A DNA stretch of 64,000 nucleotides from Methylocapsa sp. S129 (GCF_009765995.1 NZ_LMUI01000050.1:52742-116741), one strand, 5' to 3'. Counted from the stretch's first letter, positions 17,824-28,024 are shown. Notes: generated from the letters alone by a model not told the origin. Translations and numbers: made by a program.

Positions 17824-18810
17824 GTGCAACAACGCTCTTTCATTGCGCGGGCGATCGCGCGGCCCGAATTCGGGCCCTTCGTACTGCTTGTCGTCGAACT
17901 CGCAGGATTCTGGGCGATCAATCCCGACTTCCTGTCGGGACAGAACATCAGCAATACGCTGGCGTTCACCGTCGAACTCGGCCTCATCGCGCTGACCATG
18001 ACGCTGCTGATGACCTCGGGCGAGTTCGATCTTTCCGTCGGATCTTTGTTCGGCTTCTCGCCGGTGCTGATGTGGACGCTGTTCAACAGCGGCTGGACGT
18101 CGCTGGACGTCGCGTTCGTGGTCGCGCTGATCGTCGCCGCGCTGATCGGCCTCGTCAATGGCTGGTTCGTGACGCGACTGAAAATTCCCTCGTTCCTGGT
18201 GACGCTCGGCATGCTGCTGGTCGTGCGCGGCACGGCTCTGTTCGTCACCGACGGTTTCCCGCAGCGCACCTGGAGCGCGGGCGGCCATTGGCTGGCCCAA
18301 GCGCTAGTCGGCGATTTCTATATCGGCGGCTTCCGCATCTATATGTCGCTGTTCTGGTTCATCGCGGCGGCGGTTGCGCTGAGCTACACGCTGACGCAAA
18401 CCAAGGCAGGCAACTGGATCCTCGCCGCCGGCGGCAATCCCGGCGCGGCGCGCGCGCGGGGCGTCAACGTCAATCGGACCAAAGTCGCTTTATTCGTTCT
18501 TTCCTCCCTCATGGCCTCGCTGGCGGGCATCATCAGTTCGATCCGCACCTCGGCCGCCAATCCCAACAGCGGCACAGGCTATGAGCTTGAGGTCATCGCC
18601 ATGGTCGTCATCGGCGGCACCGCGCTGACGGGCGGGCGCGGCACCATTATCGGAACGGTGCTGGGCATTTTCATCCTGCGCGTCATGCGCAACGGCATCG
18701 TTCTGATCGGCGTGCCGGGACTCGCCTATAACATCTTCATCGGCGCGATCATCCTGGGGATGATGGCGCTGCACTCCTGGCTGGAACGCCGGCATCAGGC
18801 GGGGACTTAA
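17824..18810 (+). CDS. Sugar ABC transporter permease (RbsC/FrcC-like)
   Basis: A 328-residue inner-membrane permease of the branched-chain amino acid/sugar (BPD_transp_2) family. Helices run from FVLLVVELAGFWAI to the last IGAIILGMMAL. The EAA-like region and the signature GGTALTGGRGTIIGT are present. The open frame reaches 17713 but that extension is translated repeat sequence; the GTG at 17824 gives the natural N-terminus, with only a weak GGCGGG box. The ATPase follows 4 bp downstream. Confidence 0.86.
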   Translation: MQQRSFIARAIARPEFGPFVLLVVELAGFWAINPDFLSGQNISNTLAFTVELGLIALTMTLLMTSGEFDLSVGSLFGFSPVLMWTLFNSGWTSLDVAFVVALIVAALIGLVNGWFVTRLKIPSFLVTLGMLLVVRGTALFVTDGFPQRTWSAGGHWLAQALVGDFYIGGFRIYMSLFWFIAAAVALSYTLTQTKAGNWILAAGGNPGAARARGVNVNRTKVALFVLSSLMASLAGIISSIRTSAANPNSGTGYELEVIAMVVIGGTALTGGRGTIIGTVLGIFILRVMRNGIVLIGVPGLAYNIFIGAIILGMMALHSWLERRHQAGT

Positions 18811-18814
18811 GCCA

Positions 18815-19558
18815 ATGGCCGAAGCCCTTGTTCGCATGGAAAATATCAGCAAGTTCTACGGTCGCGTCCAGGCGCTCGAGGGCGTCAACCTGACCGTCGA
18901 CGGCAGCGAAATCGTCGGATTGCTCGGCGACAATGGCGCCGGCAAATCGACCCTCATCAAGGTGCTGTCGGGCGCGGTGCCGGCGACAAGCGGCGACATC
19001 TATGTGCGCGGACGCAAGGTCAACATCCGCAGCACAACCGACGCGATCGCCCAGGGCATCGAGACGATCTACCAAGATTCCGCGCTGGTCATCCAATTGT
19101 CGATCGCGCGAAACCTGTTTCTCGGCCGCGAACCGATCACGGGACCGCGCTTTCTCAATCGGATGGACCATACGCTGATGGAGCAGGTCGCGCGCGACCT
19201 CCTCAAGAAGGTCGGCATCGGCAAGGACATTCCACCCGACACGCCCATCTCTTCGCTATCGGGCGGCGAACGGCAAGCGGTGGCGATCGCGCGGGCGATG
19301 CATTTCGACAGCGACCTGATCATCCTCGACGAACCCACCAACAATCTGGGCGTCGCCGAGACGCAGGGCGTCCTGCGTTTTGTGCGTAACGCACGCGATT
19401 CCGGTCATTCCTGCATTTTCATCGCCCATAATATCCACCACGTTTTCCAGGTGGTGGACCGCATCGTCGTCATGCGGCGCGGCAAGATCGTCGCCGACGA
19501 TATCGACCCCAAGCGAACGACGGTGGCTGAGGTCGAGGGGGTGATCACCGGGGAGTGA
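18815..19558 (+). CDS. Sugar ABC transporter ATP-binding protein (FrcA-like, single domain)
   Basis: A 247-residue ATPase with one nucleotide-binding domain, unlike RbsA, which has two. Walker A is GDNGAGKST, the signature LSGGERQAVAIARA, Walker B DLIILDEPTNNLG, and the switch His in IFIAHNIHH. This single-domain form next to an RbsC-type permease is known from rhizobial fructose systems (FrcBCA), which is the closest functional hint. Confidence 0.87.
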   Translation: MAEALVRMENISKFYGRVQALEGVNLTVDGSEIVGLLGDNGAGKSTLIKVLSGAVPATSGDIYVRGRKVNIRSTTDAIAQGIETIYQDSALVIQLSIARNLFLGREPITGPRFLNRMDHTLMEQVARDLLKKVGIGKDIPPDTPISSLSGGERQAVAIARAMHFDSDLIILDEPTNNLGVAETQGVLRFVRNARDSGHSCIFIAHNIHHVFQVVDRIVVMRRGKIVADDIDPKRTTVAEVEGVITGE

Positions 19559-19899
19559 GGGGCGGCCTCGCGCCATCAGGCCTCGGGCGCCGGCGACGAA
19601 ACATATTTGTTTCTGAAAATAAGAATTTATGATAATCTAGCGACCAATTTCCAAAAAGTCGGCCCGCGGGAAGCTTATCTTACCCTCCCGCCCTCTCCGT
19701 CCGAGAGCCCCGATCCAGGTTTGCGCGTGGAAAATTACGATGTGGAAGTCCAAACGAGGTTAAGTCCTTGATATTCCCCGTTTCGCGGATAGAATCGCGC
19801 TTCCCCACGCGCGAAAATCAAAGGCTTAGCAGGGATTTTGACGGACCGTATCGGGTCATTCGGGCGCTCCGGCTATTCCCGGGCGCTTCCAGGGCCCAC
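19559..19899. other. Intergenic region with one dispersed repeat
   Basis: About 340 bp between the transporter ATPase and the 3' end of glmU. It holds an unusually AT-rich stretch (about 19598-19655, TTGTTTCTGAAAATAAG then TTTATGATAATCT) and the 91-bp repeat described separately. No gene is seen. Confidence 0.5.
19758..19848 (-). repeat. 91-bp dispersed repeat, copy 1
   Basis: Its reverse complement aligns end to end with 48787-48877: CGGTCCGTCAAAA at the start, a CTAAG(T/C)C(C/T)TTGATTTTCGC block, then TTCTATCCGCGAAACG and the TATCAA / AATCAAAGGCTT end. Copy 1 lies downstream of glmU in non-coding DNA. Confidence 0.8.
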
Positions 19900-21261
19900 T
19901 CACTCCGCCGCCTTCTTCGGCTTCTGCCTTGCCCGGAACGCTTTCGCCCAGCCGGGTTTGGCGACCTGTCTGCCGCGGCCGATGGCCAGCGCATCCGGCT
20001 CGACATCCTCGGTGACCACCGACCCGGAGCCGATATAGGCCCCTGCCCCGATGGTCACCGGCGCCACCAAAGCGGAATTGGAGCCGACGAAGGCGCCGGC
20101 GCCGATGTCGGTCCTGAATTTCGAGAAGCCGTCGTAATTGCAGGTGATCGTTCCCGCCCCGATATTGGCCCCCGCGCCCACGCGGGCGTCGCCGATATAA
20201 CTGAGGTGATTGACCTTGGCGCCGGCCTCGACGGAAGCGTTCTTGATCTCGACAAAATTGCCGACCTTGGCGCCGGCCGCGATGTCCGCCCCTGGGCGAA
20301 GCCGGGCATAGGGACCGATCGAGGCTTTTGCCGCGACCTTCGCGCCTTCGAGATGGGAGAAGGCGTGGATAATAGCGCCTTCCGCGATCTCGACGCCTTT
20401 GCCGAACACGACGTGAGGTTCGACAAGAACGTCGCGCCCCAGCTTCGTGTCATGCGAAAAGAACACGGTGTCCGGCGCGATCAGCGTCGCGCCCTCGCGC
20501 ATCGCGTGCTCGCGCAAGCGCCGCTGCATGACGGCTTCGGCGGCGGCCAACTGGACCCGATCGTTGACGCCCATAACCTCGTCTTCGGACGCGATCCGCG
20601 TCGTCGCCAGGAACCCGCGCGCGGCGGCGACGGCGACGATGTCGGTGAGATAGAATTCGCCCGCCGCATTGTCCGAGCCGATCTGATCGAGCAATTCGAG
20701 CGCGCGCGCGCCGGCGATGGCCATCGGCCCGGCATTGCACAGGACGATCGCCCGCTCGGCTTCGCTGGCGTCCTTGTGCTCGCGGATCGCAACAAGGCGA
20801 CCGTCCTTCTCGACCAGTCGGCCGTAGCCGGCAGGATCGCGCGCGGCGAAGCCGAGCGCGGCGACATCGGCCCCATGAGCCAGACTGTCGCACAAGCCTT
20901 CGAGCGTCGCGGCGCGGATCAGTGGAATATCGGCGTAAGTCATCAGAACATCGTCATAGCCCCTGGCGATCGCCTCGCGCGCCGCCAGGACGGCGTGAGC
21001 CGTGCCGAGCCGGCGCGCCTGAACGAAGATCGCGGCGGCGGGCGCGACTCTCAGCGCCTCGGCGGCGACATCGTCGCGATCCGGTCCGATGACCACAGCG
21101 ACATCCAGCGCGCCGGCCGCCGCGACCGCGCCAAGCGCGTGGGCGAGCATCGTCCTGCCGGCGATTTCGTGCAGCACTTTCGGGCGCGCCGATTTCATGC
21201 GGACGCCCTCGCCCGCGGCAAGAACGAGCGCCAGGCGCCGGCGCGGCTTGGGTTTGGTCAT
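19900..21261 (-). CDS. glmU: Bifunctional GlmU: GlcNAc-1-P uridyltransferase/GlcN-1-P acetyltransferase
   Basis: It makes UDP-GlcNAc from glucosamine-1-phosphate for peptidoglycan and lipid A. The 453-residue protein starts with the nucleotidyltransferase domain ([19 protein letters not shown], later TYADIPLI), then a linker helix and a left-handed beta-helix acetyltransferase domain of hexapeptide repeats with [18 protein letters not shown] and [13 protein letters not shown]. The open frame reaches 21306; the ATG at 21261 has ACAGGA upstream and a normal N-terminus. Confidence 0.96.
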   Translation of the reverse strand: MTKPKPRRRLALVLAAGEGVRMKSARPKVLHEIAGRTMLAHALGAVAAAGALDVAVVIGPDRDDVAAEALRVAPAAAIFVQARRLGTAHAVLAAREAIARGYDDVLMTYADIPLIRAATLEGLCDSLAHGADVAALGFAARDPAGYGRLVEKDGRLVAIREHKDASEAERAIVLCNAGPMAIAGARALELLDQIGSDNAAGEFYLTDIVAVAAARGFLATTRIASEDEVMGVNDRVQLAAAEAVMQRRLREHAMREGATLIAPDTVFFSHDTKLGRDVLVEPHVVFGKGVEIAEGAIIHAFSHLEGAKVAAKASIGPYARLRPGADIAAGAKVGNFVEIKNASVEAGAKVNHLSYIGDARVGAGANIGAGTITCNYDGFSKFRTDIGAGAFVGSNSALVAPVTIGAGAYIGSGSVVTEDVEPDALAIGRGRQVAKPGWAKAFRARQKPKKAAE

Positions 21262-21576
21262 TGCTTTTTTCCTGTCCGCACGCCGCTTGGGTGAACCATT
21301 CTTCACCCGAGGCGTTGAGTTTGGCTTAACTTCAGCGGCGCGGGAAAGTCCAGATCAGCGCATTCAATTAAAGCTCCAAAAAGCGTCTCGCCGCGCTGCA
21401 ATAATGCGATATAGAAGGCGTGCCGCTCGACGGCGAGTCATTGCTCCTCGAAGGGATAAGACTTGCCGCCAAGCGTTTGTTTTAACGCGGTTTCAGAGGA
21501 AGGAACGCGCCTGGTTTCGAGGGCCATGCCCCAGAACCGCCCGGCGCGCGACCCGATCATGATATGTGAAGACTCG

Positions 21577-23127
21577 ATGCGCCAGCGCCGCGATTTTCTG
21601 AAGCTCGCCGTAGCCGGCGCCCTATCGGGGGCAGGGGCGACCCTGGGAGGGGCTATGGACGTCGCGCAGGCGGCGGACGCGGAGCCCGCGCCGAGCGCGC
21701 CCGCGCCGCCTGCCTTCGCCGCCGACAATGTGATCGAAATGGCGCGCCAGCTCGCCAAATCCCCCTTCAAGGCGCCCAAACCCGCCCTGCCCGATCCCTT
21801 CGCCAATCTGACCTACGACCAATATGTCGCGATCCGCTCCCAGCCCGGCGCCGCGCTATGGAACGGCGACAATGTCGGATTTGCGTTGGAGCCGCTGCAT
21901 CGCGGCTTTATTTTCTCAACGCCGATGGACATCAATATCGTGGAGAACGGGACGCCGCGCAGGGTCCCCTACAGCCGCACGGCCTTCGACTTCGGCAAAC
22001 TGCAATTGCCGACTGATTTGCCCGATATCGGTTATTCCGGCTTTCGCGTCCTGACGGCGGTGGAAGGCCAGGGCTTTCAGGAAGTGGCGATCTATCAAGG
22101 CGCGAGCTTCTTTCGCGCCAAAGCGCGCGGCCAGACCATGGGCGTGACGGCGCGGGGCTTGTCGATTCGCACGGGCGATCCCGATGGCGAGGAGTTTCCG
22201 CTGTTTCGCTCGGTCTGGATCGAAAAGCCGACGCTCGCATCGAACGCGCTGGTCATTCACGCCTTGCTCGATTCCGTCAGCCTGACCGGCGCTTTCCACT
22301 TTACGCTCCGTCCGGGCGAGGCGACGATCATCGATACCGAACTCACGGTCTTCGCGCGCGCAGCGGTCGATCATATCGGCCTGGGCACGATGAGCGGCGT
22401 CTATCTCTTCGGCGATCTCGATCGGTCCAAAATCGCCGACGTTCGCCCCAACGTCTATGAGATCAACGGACTGCAAATGCTGACCGCGAAAGGCGAGTGG
22501 ATTTGGCGGCCGGTCGCCAATCGCGACACCTTGCAGATATCGGCTTTCGGCGACCCGAATATGCGGGGGTTCGGTCTCCTCCAGCGCAACCGTTCGTTCT
22601 ACATGTTTGAAGACGACGATCAGCACTGGGAATCGCGGCCCTCGTTATGGATCGAACCTATCGGGGACTGGGGCGAGGGCCAGATACAATTGCTTGAAAT
22701 TCCGACCGAGTCCGAGAATAACGACAACATCATCGCCCAATGGCGCTCCAACGCCGGCCTTGCCGAAGGGGCGACGAAGGTTTTCGCCTATCGGCAATTT
22801 TGGTGCTGGACGCCGCCGGCGCGCCCGACTCTCGCCACCTGCACCGGCGTGCGCATGGGAAAGGTCGGCAAGAACACGCGTTTCGTTCTCGAATTTTCGA
22901 GCGAAACGTTCAGCGATGCGACGCGGTCTTCGCAAATCAAGGCCAATATTGTCGCGCATCCCGGCCAAACCGTTTGGAGCCGTTTGTTTGTGTCCGCCGA
23001 ACGCAAAAGCGTGCGCGTGGCGTTCGACCTCGACCCAGGCTCGGAGCTTTTCTCGGAATTGCGCGTGGTGCTCGAGCTTTCCGGCCAGCCCGCCAGCGAA
23101 ACATGGCTCTATCGATGGACAGTGTGA
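21577..23127 (+). CDS. opgG: Glucan biosynthesis protein OpgG/OpgD (Tat-exported)
   Basis: A periplasmic protein of about 516 residues needed for osmoregulated periplasmic glucans. It begins MRQRRDFLKLAVAGALSGAG, a twin-arginine signal, which favours the OpgD-like export route. The body shows LTYDQYVAIRSQPGAALW, YSGFRVLT, YQGASFFRAKARGQ and FEDDDQHWESRPSLWIEP, all standard for the MdoG family. Starts at 21559 and 21463 are also open; 21577 gives the cleanest Tat signal. It overlaps the 5' end of the glucosyltransferase gene, so the two form an opgGH operon. Confidence 0.93.
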   Translation: MRQRRDFLKLAVAGALSGAGATLGGAMDVAQAADAEPAPSAPAPPAFAADNVIEMARQLAKSPFKAPKPALPDPFANLTYDQYVAIRSQPGAALWNGDNVGFALEPLHRGFIFSTPMDINIVENGTPRRVPYSRTAFDFGKLQLPTDLPDIGYSGFRVLTAVEGQGFQEVAIYQGASFFRAKARGQTMGVTARGLSIRTGDPDGEEFPLFRSVWIEKPTLASNALVIHALLDSVSLTGAFHFTLRPGEATIIDTELTVFARAAVDHIGLGTMSGVYLFGDLDRSKIADVRPNVYEINGLQMLTAKGEWIWRPVANRDTLQISAFGDPNMRGFGLLQRNRSFYMFEDDDQHWESRPSLWIEPIGDWGEGQIQLLEIPTESENNDNIIAQWRSNAGLAEGATKVFAYRQFWCWTPPARPTLATCTGVRMGKVGKNTRFVLEFSSETFSDATRSSQIKANIVAHPGQTVWSRLFVSAERKSVRVAFDLDPGSELFSELRVVLELSGQPASETWLYRWTV

Positions 23128-25304
23128 CCGAGCCCCCTGCTCTGGCTTCATCCGCGACGCCGCCTGAGGCGCCGCTGGCGATGCCTGTGCAATCGCTGAC
23201 CCGCTTTTCGCGCAAAGAGCGGCGGCCATGGGCGGCGCCCTTGCTCGCCTATAGGCCATGGGCCGCGCGCCTTTTCGTGTTCGGCGGCGCGCTCGCGCTC
23301 ACCTTGTATGGCGCCTACCAGATGTACCGGGTTGTCGAAGTCGGCGTGATCACGCTGCTCGAATGGGTGCTGGTCGTTCTCTTCGTCGCCAATTTCTCCT
23401 GGATCGCGGTCGCCTTCACTTCGGGCATCCTGGGTTTCGTCTGGCTGCTGTTTCGCACGCCCGTTCCCGGACTTCTGCCAAAAAGCCTCGCGAAGAAAAC
23501 CGCCGTCGTCATGCCGATCTACAATGAAGCGCCCGCGCGCGTCTTCGCGGCGGTTCAGGCGATCTGCGAGGATGTCGAAGCCACAGGCCTGGGCGAGGCC
23601 TTCGACTATTTCTTCCTGTCCGACACGACCGACCCCGACATATGGATCGCCGAAGAGCGCGCGCTTGTGGCGATCCGCCAGAGAATGCCGGAGGCGCGCC
23701 TCTACTATCGGCATCGCCGCAGGAACACGAGCCGGAAGGCGGGCAATATCGCCGATTTCGTGACCCGCTGGGGCGGCGCTTATGAACATATGGTGGTGCT
23801 CGACGCGGACAGCCTGATGACGGGGGATTCCATCGTGCGGCTCGCGGTCGCGATGGAGGCGGACGCCGACGCCGGCATCATCCAGACCTTGCCGCTCATC
23901 ATCAATCGCAACACCTTGTTTGCGCGCGTCCAGCAATTTGCCGCGCGTATCGCCGGTCCCGTCGTCGCGGCGGGACTGAGCGCCTGGATGGGACGGGACG
24001 GCAATTATTGGGGGCATAATGCGATCATCCGCACCGACGCCTTCGCCGCCCATTGCGGCTTGCCGGACCTGCGCGGCCGCCCTCCATTCGGCGGCCATAT
24101 CCTCAGCCACGATTTTGTCGAGGCGGCGCTCATTCGCCGCGCCGGGTATGCGGTCTATATGCTGCCGACGCTGGGCGGCTCCTATGAAGAAAGCCCGCCT
24201 TCCCTGATTGACTTGGCGGCGCGCGATCGACGCTGGTGCCAGGGCAATTTGCAGCATCTGCGCATCTTGCCGACGAAGGGCTTGATTCTGGCCTCGCGCC
24301 AGCATTTTGCAAACGGCATTATGGGCTATCTGGCGTCGCCCTTGTGGATGGCGCAATTGCTGGTGGGCATCGCCCTCGTGCTTCAGACGAGCTACATCCG
24401 ACCCGAATATTTCACCGCCGACTTCTCGCTTTTCCCGGCCTGGCCGCGTTTCGACGCGGCGCGCGCGTTGCAGCTTTTCGAGCTGACGATGGGCGTCCTG
24501 CTCGCGCCAAAATTTTTCGGTCTCGTCGCCGCGCTGATCGATCGGCGCACCAGGGTAGCGTGCGGCGGCGCGATTCGCTTGATCCTTTCCGCCCTACTGG
24601 AAACGATCATGTCGGCCTTTCTGGCGCCGATCATGATGCTGATCCAGTCGGGCTCCGTCGTGCAAATCCTTTCGGGGCGCGACACCGGCTGGAACCCGCA
24701 ACGACGCGATGACGGTTCGATCCCGTTCCGAAGCATCGTGCGGCGCCATCGCACCCATATGGCGCTTGGGGTCCTGACGTTGTTCGCGAGCATGCTGATC
24801 TCGCCCTCCCTCGTCGCCTGGATGTCGCCCACGATCGCCGGCCTGATCCTCGCGATCCCTCTATCCTGGGCGAGCGGCCAATTATGGATCGGCGTCGCGC
24901 TGCGCCGCGTCGGCCTGTTGACGACCCCAGAGGAAACCGCGCCGCCCGCCATCGTTCAGCGCGCCAATGCGCTTTCGATCGAGCTCGCCCGCACAGGCCA
25001 CGATGGCGACGATGGACTACGCGCCATCCATGACGACGCCGCGTTTCGCGTGCAGCACGAGCTTTTCCTGCCTTCAGCCGCGCGCCGCCGGCGCGGCGAA
25101 GTCGATGTCGAAGAGGCGGTGGCGACCGCCAAGCTCAACGATGCGAAGTCTCTTGAGGAAGTTATCGGTTGGCTGAAGCCGAAGGAACGGATGGCGTTGC
25201 TGAACGATCGCGCGTTGATTTCGCTCCTGGTGCGCCTGCCCACGGCCGTTCCGCAGCCGGAAAAGGAGGCGAAAACGGAGACTATGGCGGCGCTCAACGC
25301 CTGA
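23115..25304 (+). CDS. opgH: Glucans biosynthesis glucosyltransferase OpgH
   Basis: An inner-membrane family-2 glycosyltransferase of about 729 residues that polymerises UDP-glucose into the backbone of periplasmic glucans. Several N-terminal helices precede the cytosolic catalytic domain (AVVMPIYNEAPARVFAA, FFLSDTTDPDIW, HMVVLDADSLMTG with DxD, DRRWCQGNLQH with the processivity motif), and further helices follow. The open frame goes back to 22740 but this is shadow of opgG. ATGs at 23103 and 23115 and a GTG at 23124 overlapping the opgG stop are all possible; I use 23115. Confidence 0.94.
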   Translation: MDSVTEPPALASSATPPEAPLAMPVQSLTRFSRKERRPWAAPLLAYRPWAARLFVFGGALALTLYGAYQMYRVVEVGVITLLEWVLVVLFVANFSWIAVAFTSGILGFVWLLFRTPVPGLLPKSLAKKTAVVMPIYNEAPARVFAAVQAICEDVEATGLGEAFDYFFLSDTTDPDIWIAEERALVAIRQRMPEARLYYRHRRRNTSRKAGNIADFVTRWGGAYEHMVVLDADSLMTGDSIVRLAVAMEADADAGIIQTLPLIINRNTLFARVQQFAARIAGPVVAAGLSAWMGRDGNYWGHNAIIRTDAFAAHCGLPDLRGRPPFGGHILSHDFVEAALIRRAGYAVYMLPTLGGSYEESPPSLIDLAARDRRWCQGNLQHLRILPTKGLILASRQHFANGIMGYLASPLWMAQLLVGIALVLQTSYIRPEYFTADFSLFPAWPRFDAARALQLFELTMGVLLAPKFFGLVAALIDRRTRVACGGAIRLILSALLETIMSAFLAPIMMLIQSGSVVQILSGRDTGWNPQRRDDGSIPFRSIVRRHRTHMALGVLTLFASMLISPSLVAWMSPTIAGLILAIPLSWASGQLWIGVALRRVGLLTTPEETAPPAIVQRANALSIELARTGHDGDDGLRAIHDDAAFRVQHELFLPSAARRRRGEVDVEEAVATAKLNDAKSLEEVIGWLKPKERMALLNDRALISLLVRLPTAVPQPEKEAKTETMAALNA

Positions 25305-26145
25305 CGGGCGCCGCGCGACGATCAAACAGCGGGAACAGGAAAAGTCCAAGGGCGAAGCCGCCGATATGGGCGAGCCAGGCGACGGGCGCTTCCGAAAGGC
25401 CAAAGCTTTGCGCGCCGGCGCCGAATATGAAATTCGTCGCCAACCAAATGACCAGAAAGATCACGACGCGCCGTTCGCGCAACAATTGCAGCAACGGCGG
25501 CGCCGGAACGTTATAATCGGCGCCTGGCGATGAGCGCGAATAGCCGCTCGGCCCGCCTAACGGACCGCCTGGCTCGAACATGAAGCGCGCCGCCGCCGCC
25601 ATCAGTCCGGAATCGGCCGCCGAAGCGCCGATGAGCGGGGTAAAATCCATCATGTTGAACGCCCAATGGAACAGAGCGCCGGCGATCGCGGTCGCCGCAA
25701 ACAGGGCGAGAAATCGCAGGGGGCCCAGACGCCGCGCCACCGGCGGACCGAAGGCGATGATCCAGATCGAGTTCAAGCCGACATGGCTCCAGGAGCCGTG
25801 GATAAAGGCATAGGTCAGCAGCCGCCAAAGATTCAGACCGCCTCCTTGTTGCAGAAGAAAATCCCGAACGATTCTGGCCTGCTGCAGCGCTCCGGGATCA
25901 AGGTTGACATGCGCCTGCAGGTCGCGGAACCGTTCGGGCCAAAAAGCAAGGGTGAGCTGGCCGGGGACAAAAGCAAATCGGCCAACGATCGCCTCTTGCG
26001 TCGCCTCGGAGCAAAGACTCAGCGCCGCATGAATGACGATCAGGATCGCAACCAGCGCGACGACGACGAGCGGCGCGTCGAATATCGGCTCCCTGACTTT
26101 CAGGGCAACATTCGGATTTTCCGGCGGCGAATCGTCAGATGGCAT
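25294..26145 (-). CDS. Rhomboid family intramembrane serine protease
   Basis: A multi-helix membrane protein of about 283 residues. It carries LTYAFIHGSWSHVGLNSIW (rhomboid helix-2 motif), PLIGASAADSG with the catalytic Ser in the usual GxSx position, and AWLAHIGGFALG with the catalytic His. A long periplasmic-type insertion precedes the core. Its 3' end overlaps the convergent opgH by 11 bp. A GTG at 26184 would add 13 residues; the ATG at 26145 is used here. Substrates unknown. Confidence 0.86.
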   Translation of the reverse strand: MPSDDSPPENPNVALKVREPIFDAPLVVVALVAILIVIHAALSLCSEATQEAIVGRFAFVPGQLTLAFWPERFRDLQAHVNLDPGALQQARIVRDFLLQQGGGLNLWRLLTYAFIHGSWSHVGLNSIWIIAFGPPVARRLGPLRFLALFAATAIAGALFHWAFNMMDFTPLIGASAADSGLMAAAARFMFEPGGPLGGPSGYSRSSPGADYNVPAPPLLQLLRERRVVIFLVIWLATNFIFGAGAQSFGLSEAPVAWLAHIGGFALGLFLFPLFDRRAAPVRR

Positions 26146-26184
26146 CGGAAAACCCGGTCTTCGAAAGGGCTGTTCCGATAACAC

Positions 26185-26653
26185 AGCGCGGCGCGGCGCG
26201 CGACGGCAATTGAGGAAGATCCGGGGGCGGCGTCGCTAGAAATAGAAAGGGAGAGCCTGGAGCAAGGCCCTCCCCTATCCTATTCCACCGTCTCCTCCGT
26301 CGGTCCGCGACGGGAGCACGCCACGGAACCTTCAGATGAATCCATCGCTTCAAACGGGCAGCAACCGCGAAACAAAAGATCCCAGGAAACGCACCGCCTC
26401 CTGCAGCAAATCAAGCGGCTTTGTTTCAACCTCAGTAACGACAATCTGGCGCATCGCCGACCGACGGGCAATCCAATCTTTAGTCTATTGTTAATTTCGT
26501 CAGCCGGCCTTTCGCAGGCGAGCCAAGGACCGCGCGAATATCCCTAACAAAGTGTTGGCATGCGCCCTGCTTCCTTGAGGTCATGGCCGTCCAGGGGCCT
26601 TAGCCCTGTGTCATATTCGGACAGCGGCCTTAAGTTGGGATTAGGGGACGCGG
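26185..26653. other. Divergent intergenic region, about 470 bp
   Basis: It separates the rhomboid gene (leftward) from the PAS-domain gene (rightward). It contains a hairpin at 26249-26274 (GGGAGAGCC / GGCCCTCCC) and an AT-richer stretch around 26465-26500 (TTTAGTCTATTGTTAATTTC) that may hold the rightward promoter. I see no gene in it. Confidence 0.45.
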
Positions 26654-27277
26654 GTGAAATTAGCGGCAAGTCGAGAATTGCATTCCTATTGGAATCTGTT
26701 GCGCGGCGGCCGCAGCGCGCCGGAGCGTTCCGAGATCGATCCGGGCGCGATCCGCGGCGTTTTGGCCGATACGTTCATTCTCGAAGTTGACAGGTCCAAA
26801 CGCTACCCGATCCGCATTGCCGGAACGCGGACAAATTCCTTATTTGCACGCGAGCTGAAAGGCGCAGCGTTTCTTGACCTTTGGCAAACGCCGGACCAAC
26901 GCGAGATAGCCGCAATACTCGCCAGCGTCGCCGACGAGACGGTCGCCGTACTGGCCGGCGTTTCGACCCATCCTCCGGGCCTGCGGCCGTTGGACCTCGA
27001 ACTCCTTCTGCTGCCACTTCGTCATCACGGCGACACGCGGGCTCGCATCCTCGGCGCTTTTTCACCGGCATTCCTGCCGAGTTGGATCGGCCTGTTGCCC
27101 GCTGCGCCGATGACCCTATCGTCGCTCCGAGTGCTCGGACGTGCGGAATCATCGTTCCGGAAACAGCTTTCCGCGGCTCGCGACGAACCCGCCAGGGCGA
27201 TGGATTTCGGCCGAACGCCTCATTTCGACCGTCGTGGACATCTTTTTGTATTCACGAGCGCAGCTGAGCAACGCTGA
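26654..27277 (+). CDS. PAS domain protein (PAS_5 type)
   Basis: A 207-residue cytoplasmic protein whose first 160 residues match the PAS_5 type common in alphaproteobacteria (LHSYWNLLRGGRSAPERSEIDPGAI, then FILEVDRSKRYPIRIAGTR and a final LLLLPLRHHG strand). No output domain is attached. GTG start at 26654 with GGGGA upstream. It precedes a tandem-PilZ protein by 49 bp on the same strand, so both may serve the same cyclic-di-GMP-linked regulation, by analogy with PAS_5 proteins of Caulobacter; that link is inference. Confidence 0.78.
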   Translation: MKLAASRELHSYWNLLRGGRSAPERSEIDPGAIRGVLADTFILEVDRSKRYPIRIAGTRTNSLFARELKGAAFLDLWQTPDQREIAAILASVADETVAVLAGVSTHPPGLRPLDLELLLLPLRHHGDTRARILGAFSPAFLPSWIGLLPAAPMTLSSLRVLGRAESSFRKQLSAARDEPARAMDFGRTPHFDRRGHLFVFTSAAEQR

Positions 27278-27326
27278 ACAGCCTCAAACCGCATTGCGGT
27301 AATCGGCCATTAACCCAAAGGACAAT

Positions 27327-27998
27327 ATGGTCGCGGAGCCAAGGTCGAGCACGCAAGGCATTCAGTCGGTCCAGGAAGGCGTCCACGTGAACTCCAGCGC
27401 AATGCCTTTGATAGAGGCCAAAGTCCAGGAGCGTCGCCGCCACCAGCGCGTCAAAGTGGTCCTGCCGGGCCGTTATATGCTTGAAGATCGACGCGAATAT
27501 CCGTGCCAGACCATCGACATTTCGCCCGGCGGCGTGGCATTCGCCGGGGTCGCCAAAGGCGACGTCGGAGAGCGAGTCATCGCTTATCTGAATCAGATCG
27601 GCCGGGTTGAAGGAACCATCGCGCGCCATTTCGGGCAGGGCTTTGCGATCCAGATGAAGCTGCCGGTGATCAAGCGCGAAAAGCTCGCCGATCAGCTTAC
27701 GTGGCTCGCCAACCGGCAGGCGCTCGGCATGGCCGAGGACCGCCGACATGAGCGCATCCCGCCGCGCTTTTCGCATAGCACGCTGAGACTATCCAACGGC
27801 CAGGAACATCTCGCCAAGCTTGTCGACATTTCCATTTCCGGCGCCGCGCTTACCGTTGCGGCCAGACCGCCGATCGGCTCCGCCGTCGTCATCGGCGAAA
27901 CCCCCGCGCAAGTGGTCCGTCATTTCGAAGGCGGGATCGCGGTCGAATTCAACCGGCTCTTCCCGGCCGAGACTTTCGACGAGAATATAACGCTGTAA
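27327..27998 (+). CDS. Tandem PilZ domain protein (c-di-GMP effector candidate)
   Basis: A 223-residue protein with two PilZ domains. The first shows RRRHQR followed by IDISPGG, the second RRHERIPPR followed by VDISISGAAL, in both cases the Arg motif plus D/NxSxxG that together bind cyclic di-GMP. AAAGGA lies before the ATG at 27327. No enzyme or glycosyltransferase domain is attached. It would act as an adaptor controlling motility, surface polysaccharide or attachment, which the sequence cannot specify. Confidence 0.87.
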   Translation: MVAEPRSSTQGIQSVQEGVHVNSSAMPLIEAKVQERRRHQRVKVVLPGRYMLEDRREYPCQTIDISPGGVAFAGVAKGDVGERVIAYLNQIGRVEGTIARHFGQGFAIQMKLPVIKREKLADQLTWLANRQALGMAEDRRHERIPPRFSHSTLRLSNGQEHLAKLVDISISGAALTVAARPPIGSAVVIGETPAQVVRHFEGGIAVEFNRLFPAETFDENITL

Positions 27999-28024
27999 CT
28001 TATCCGGTCGCGATACGACCCCGC

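Noticed and set aside
19768..21294. 508-codon rightward frame opposite glmU
   Set aside because: It mirrors GlmU hexapeptide repeats as Asp/Gly/Arg-rich sequence; not a gene.
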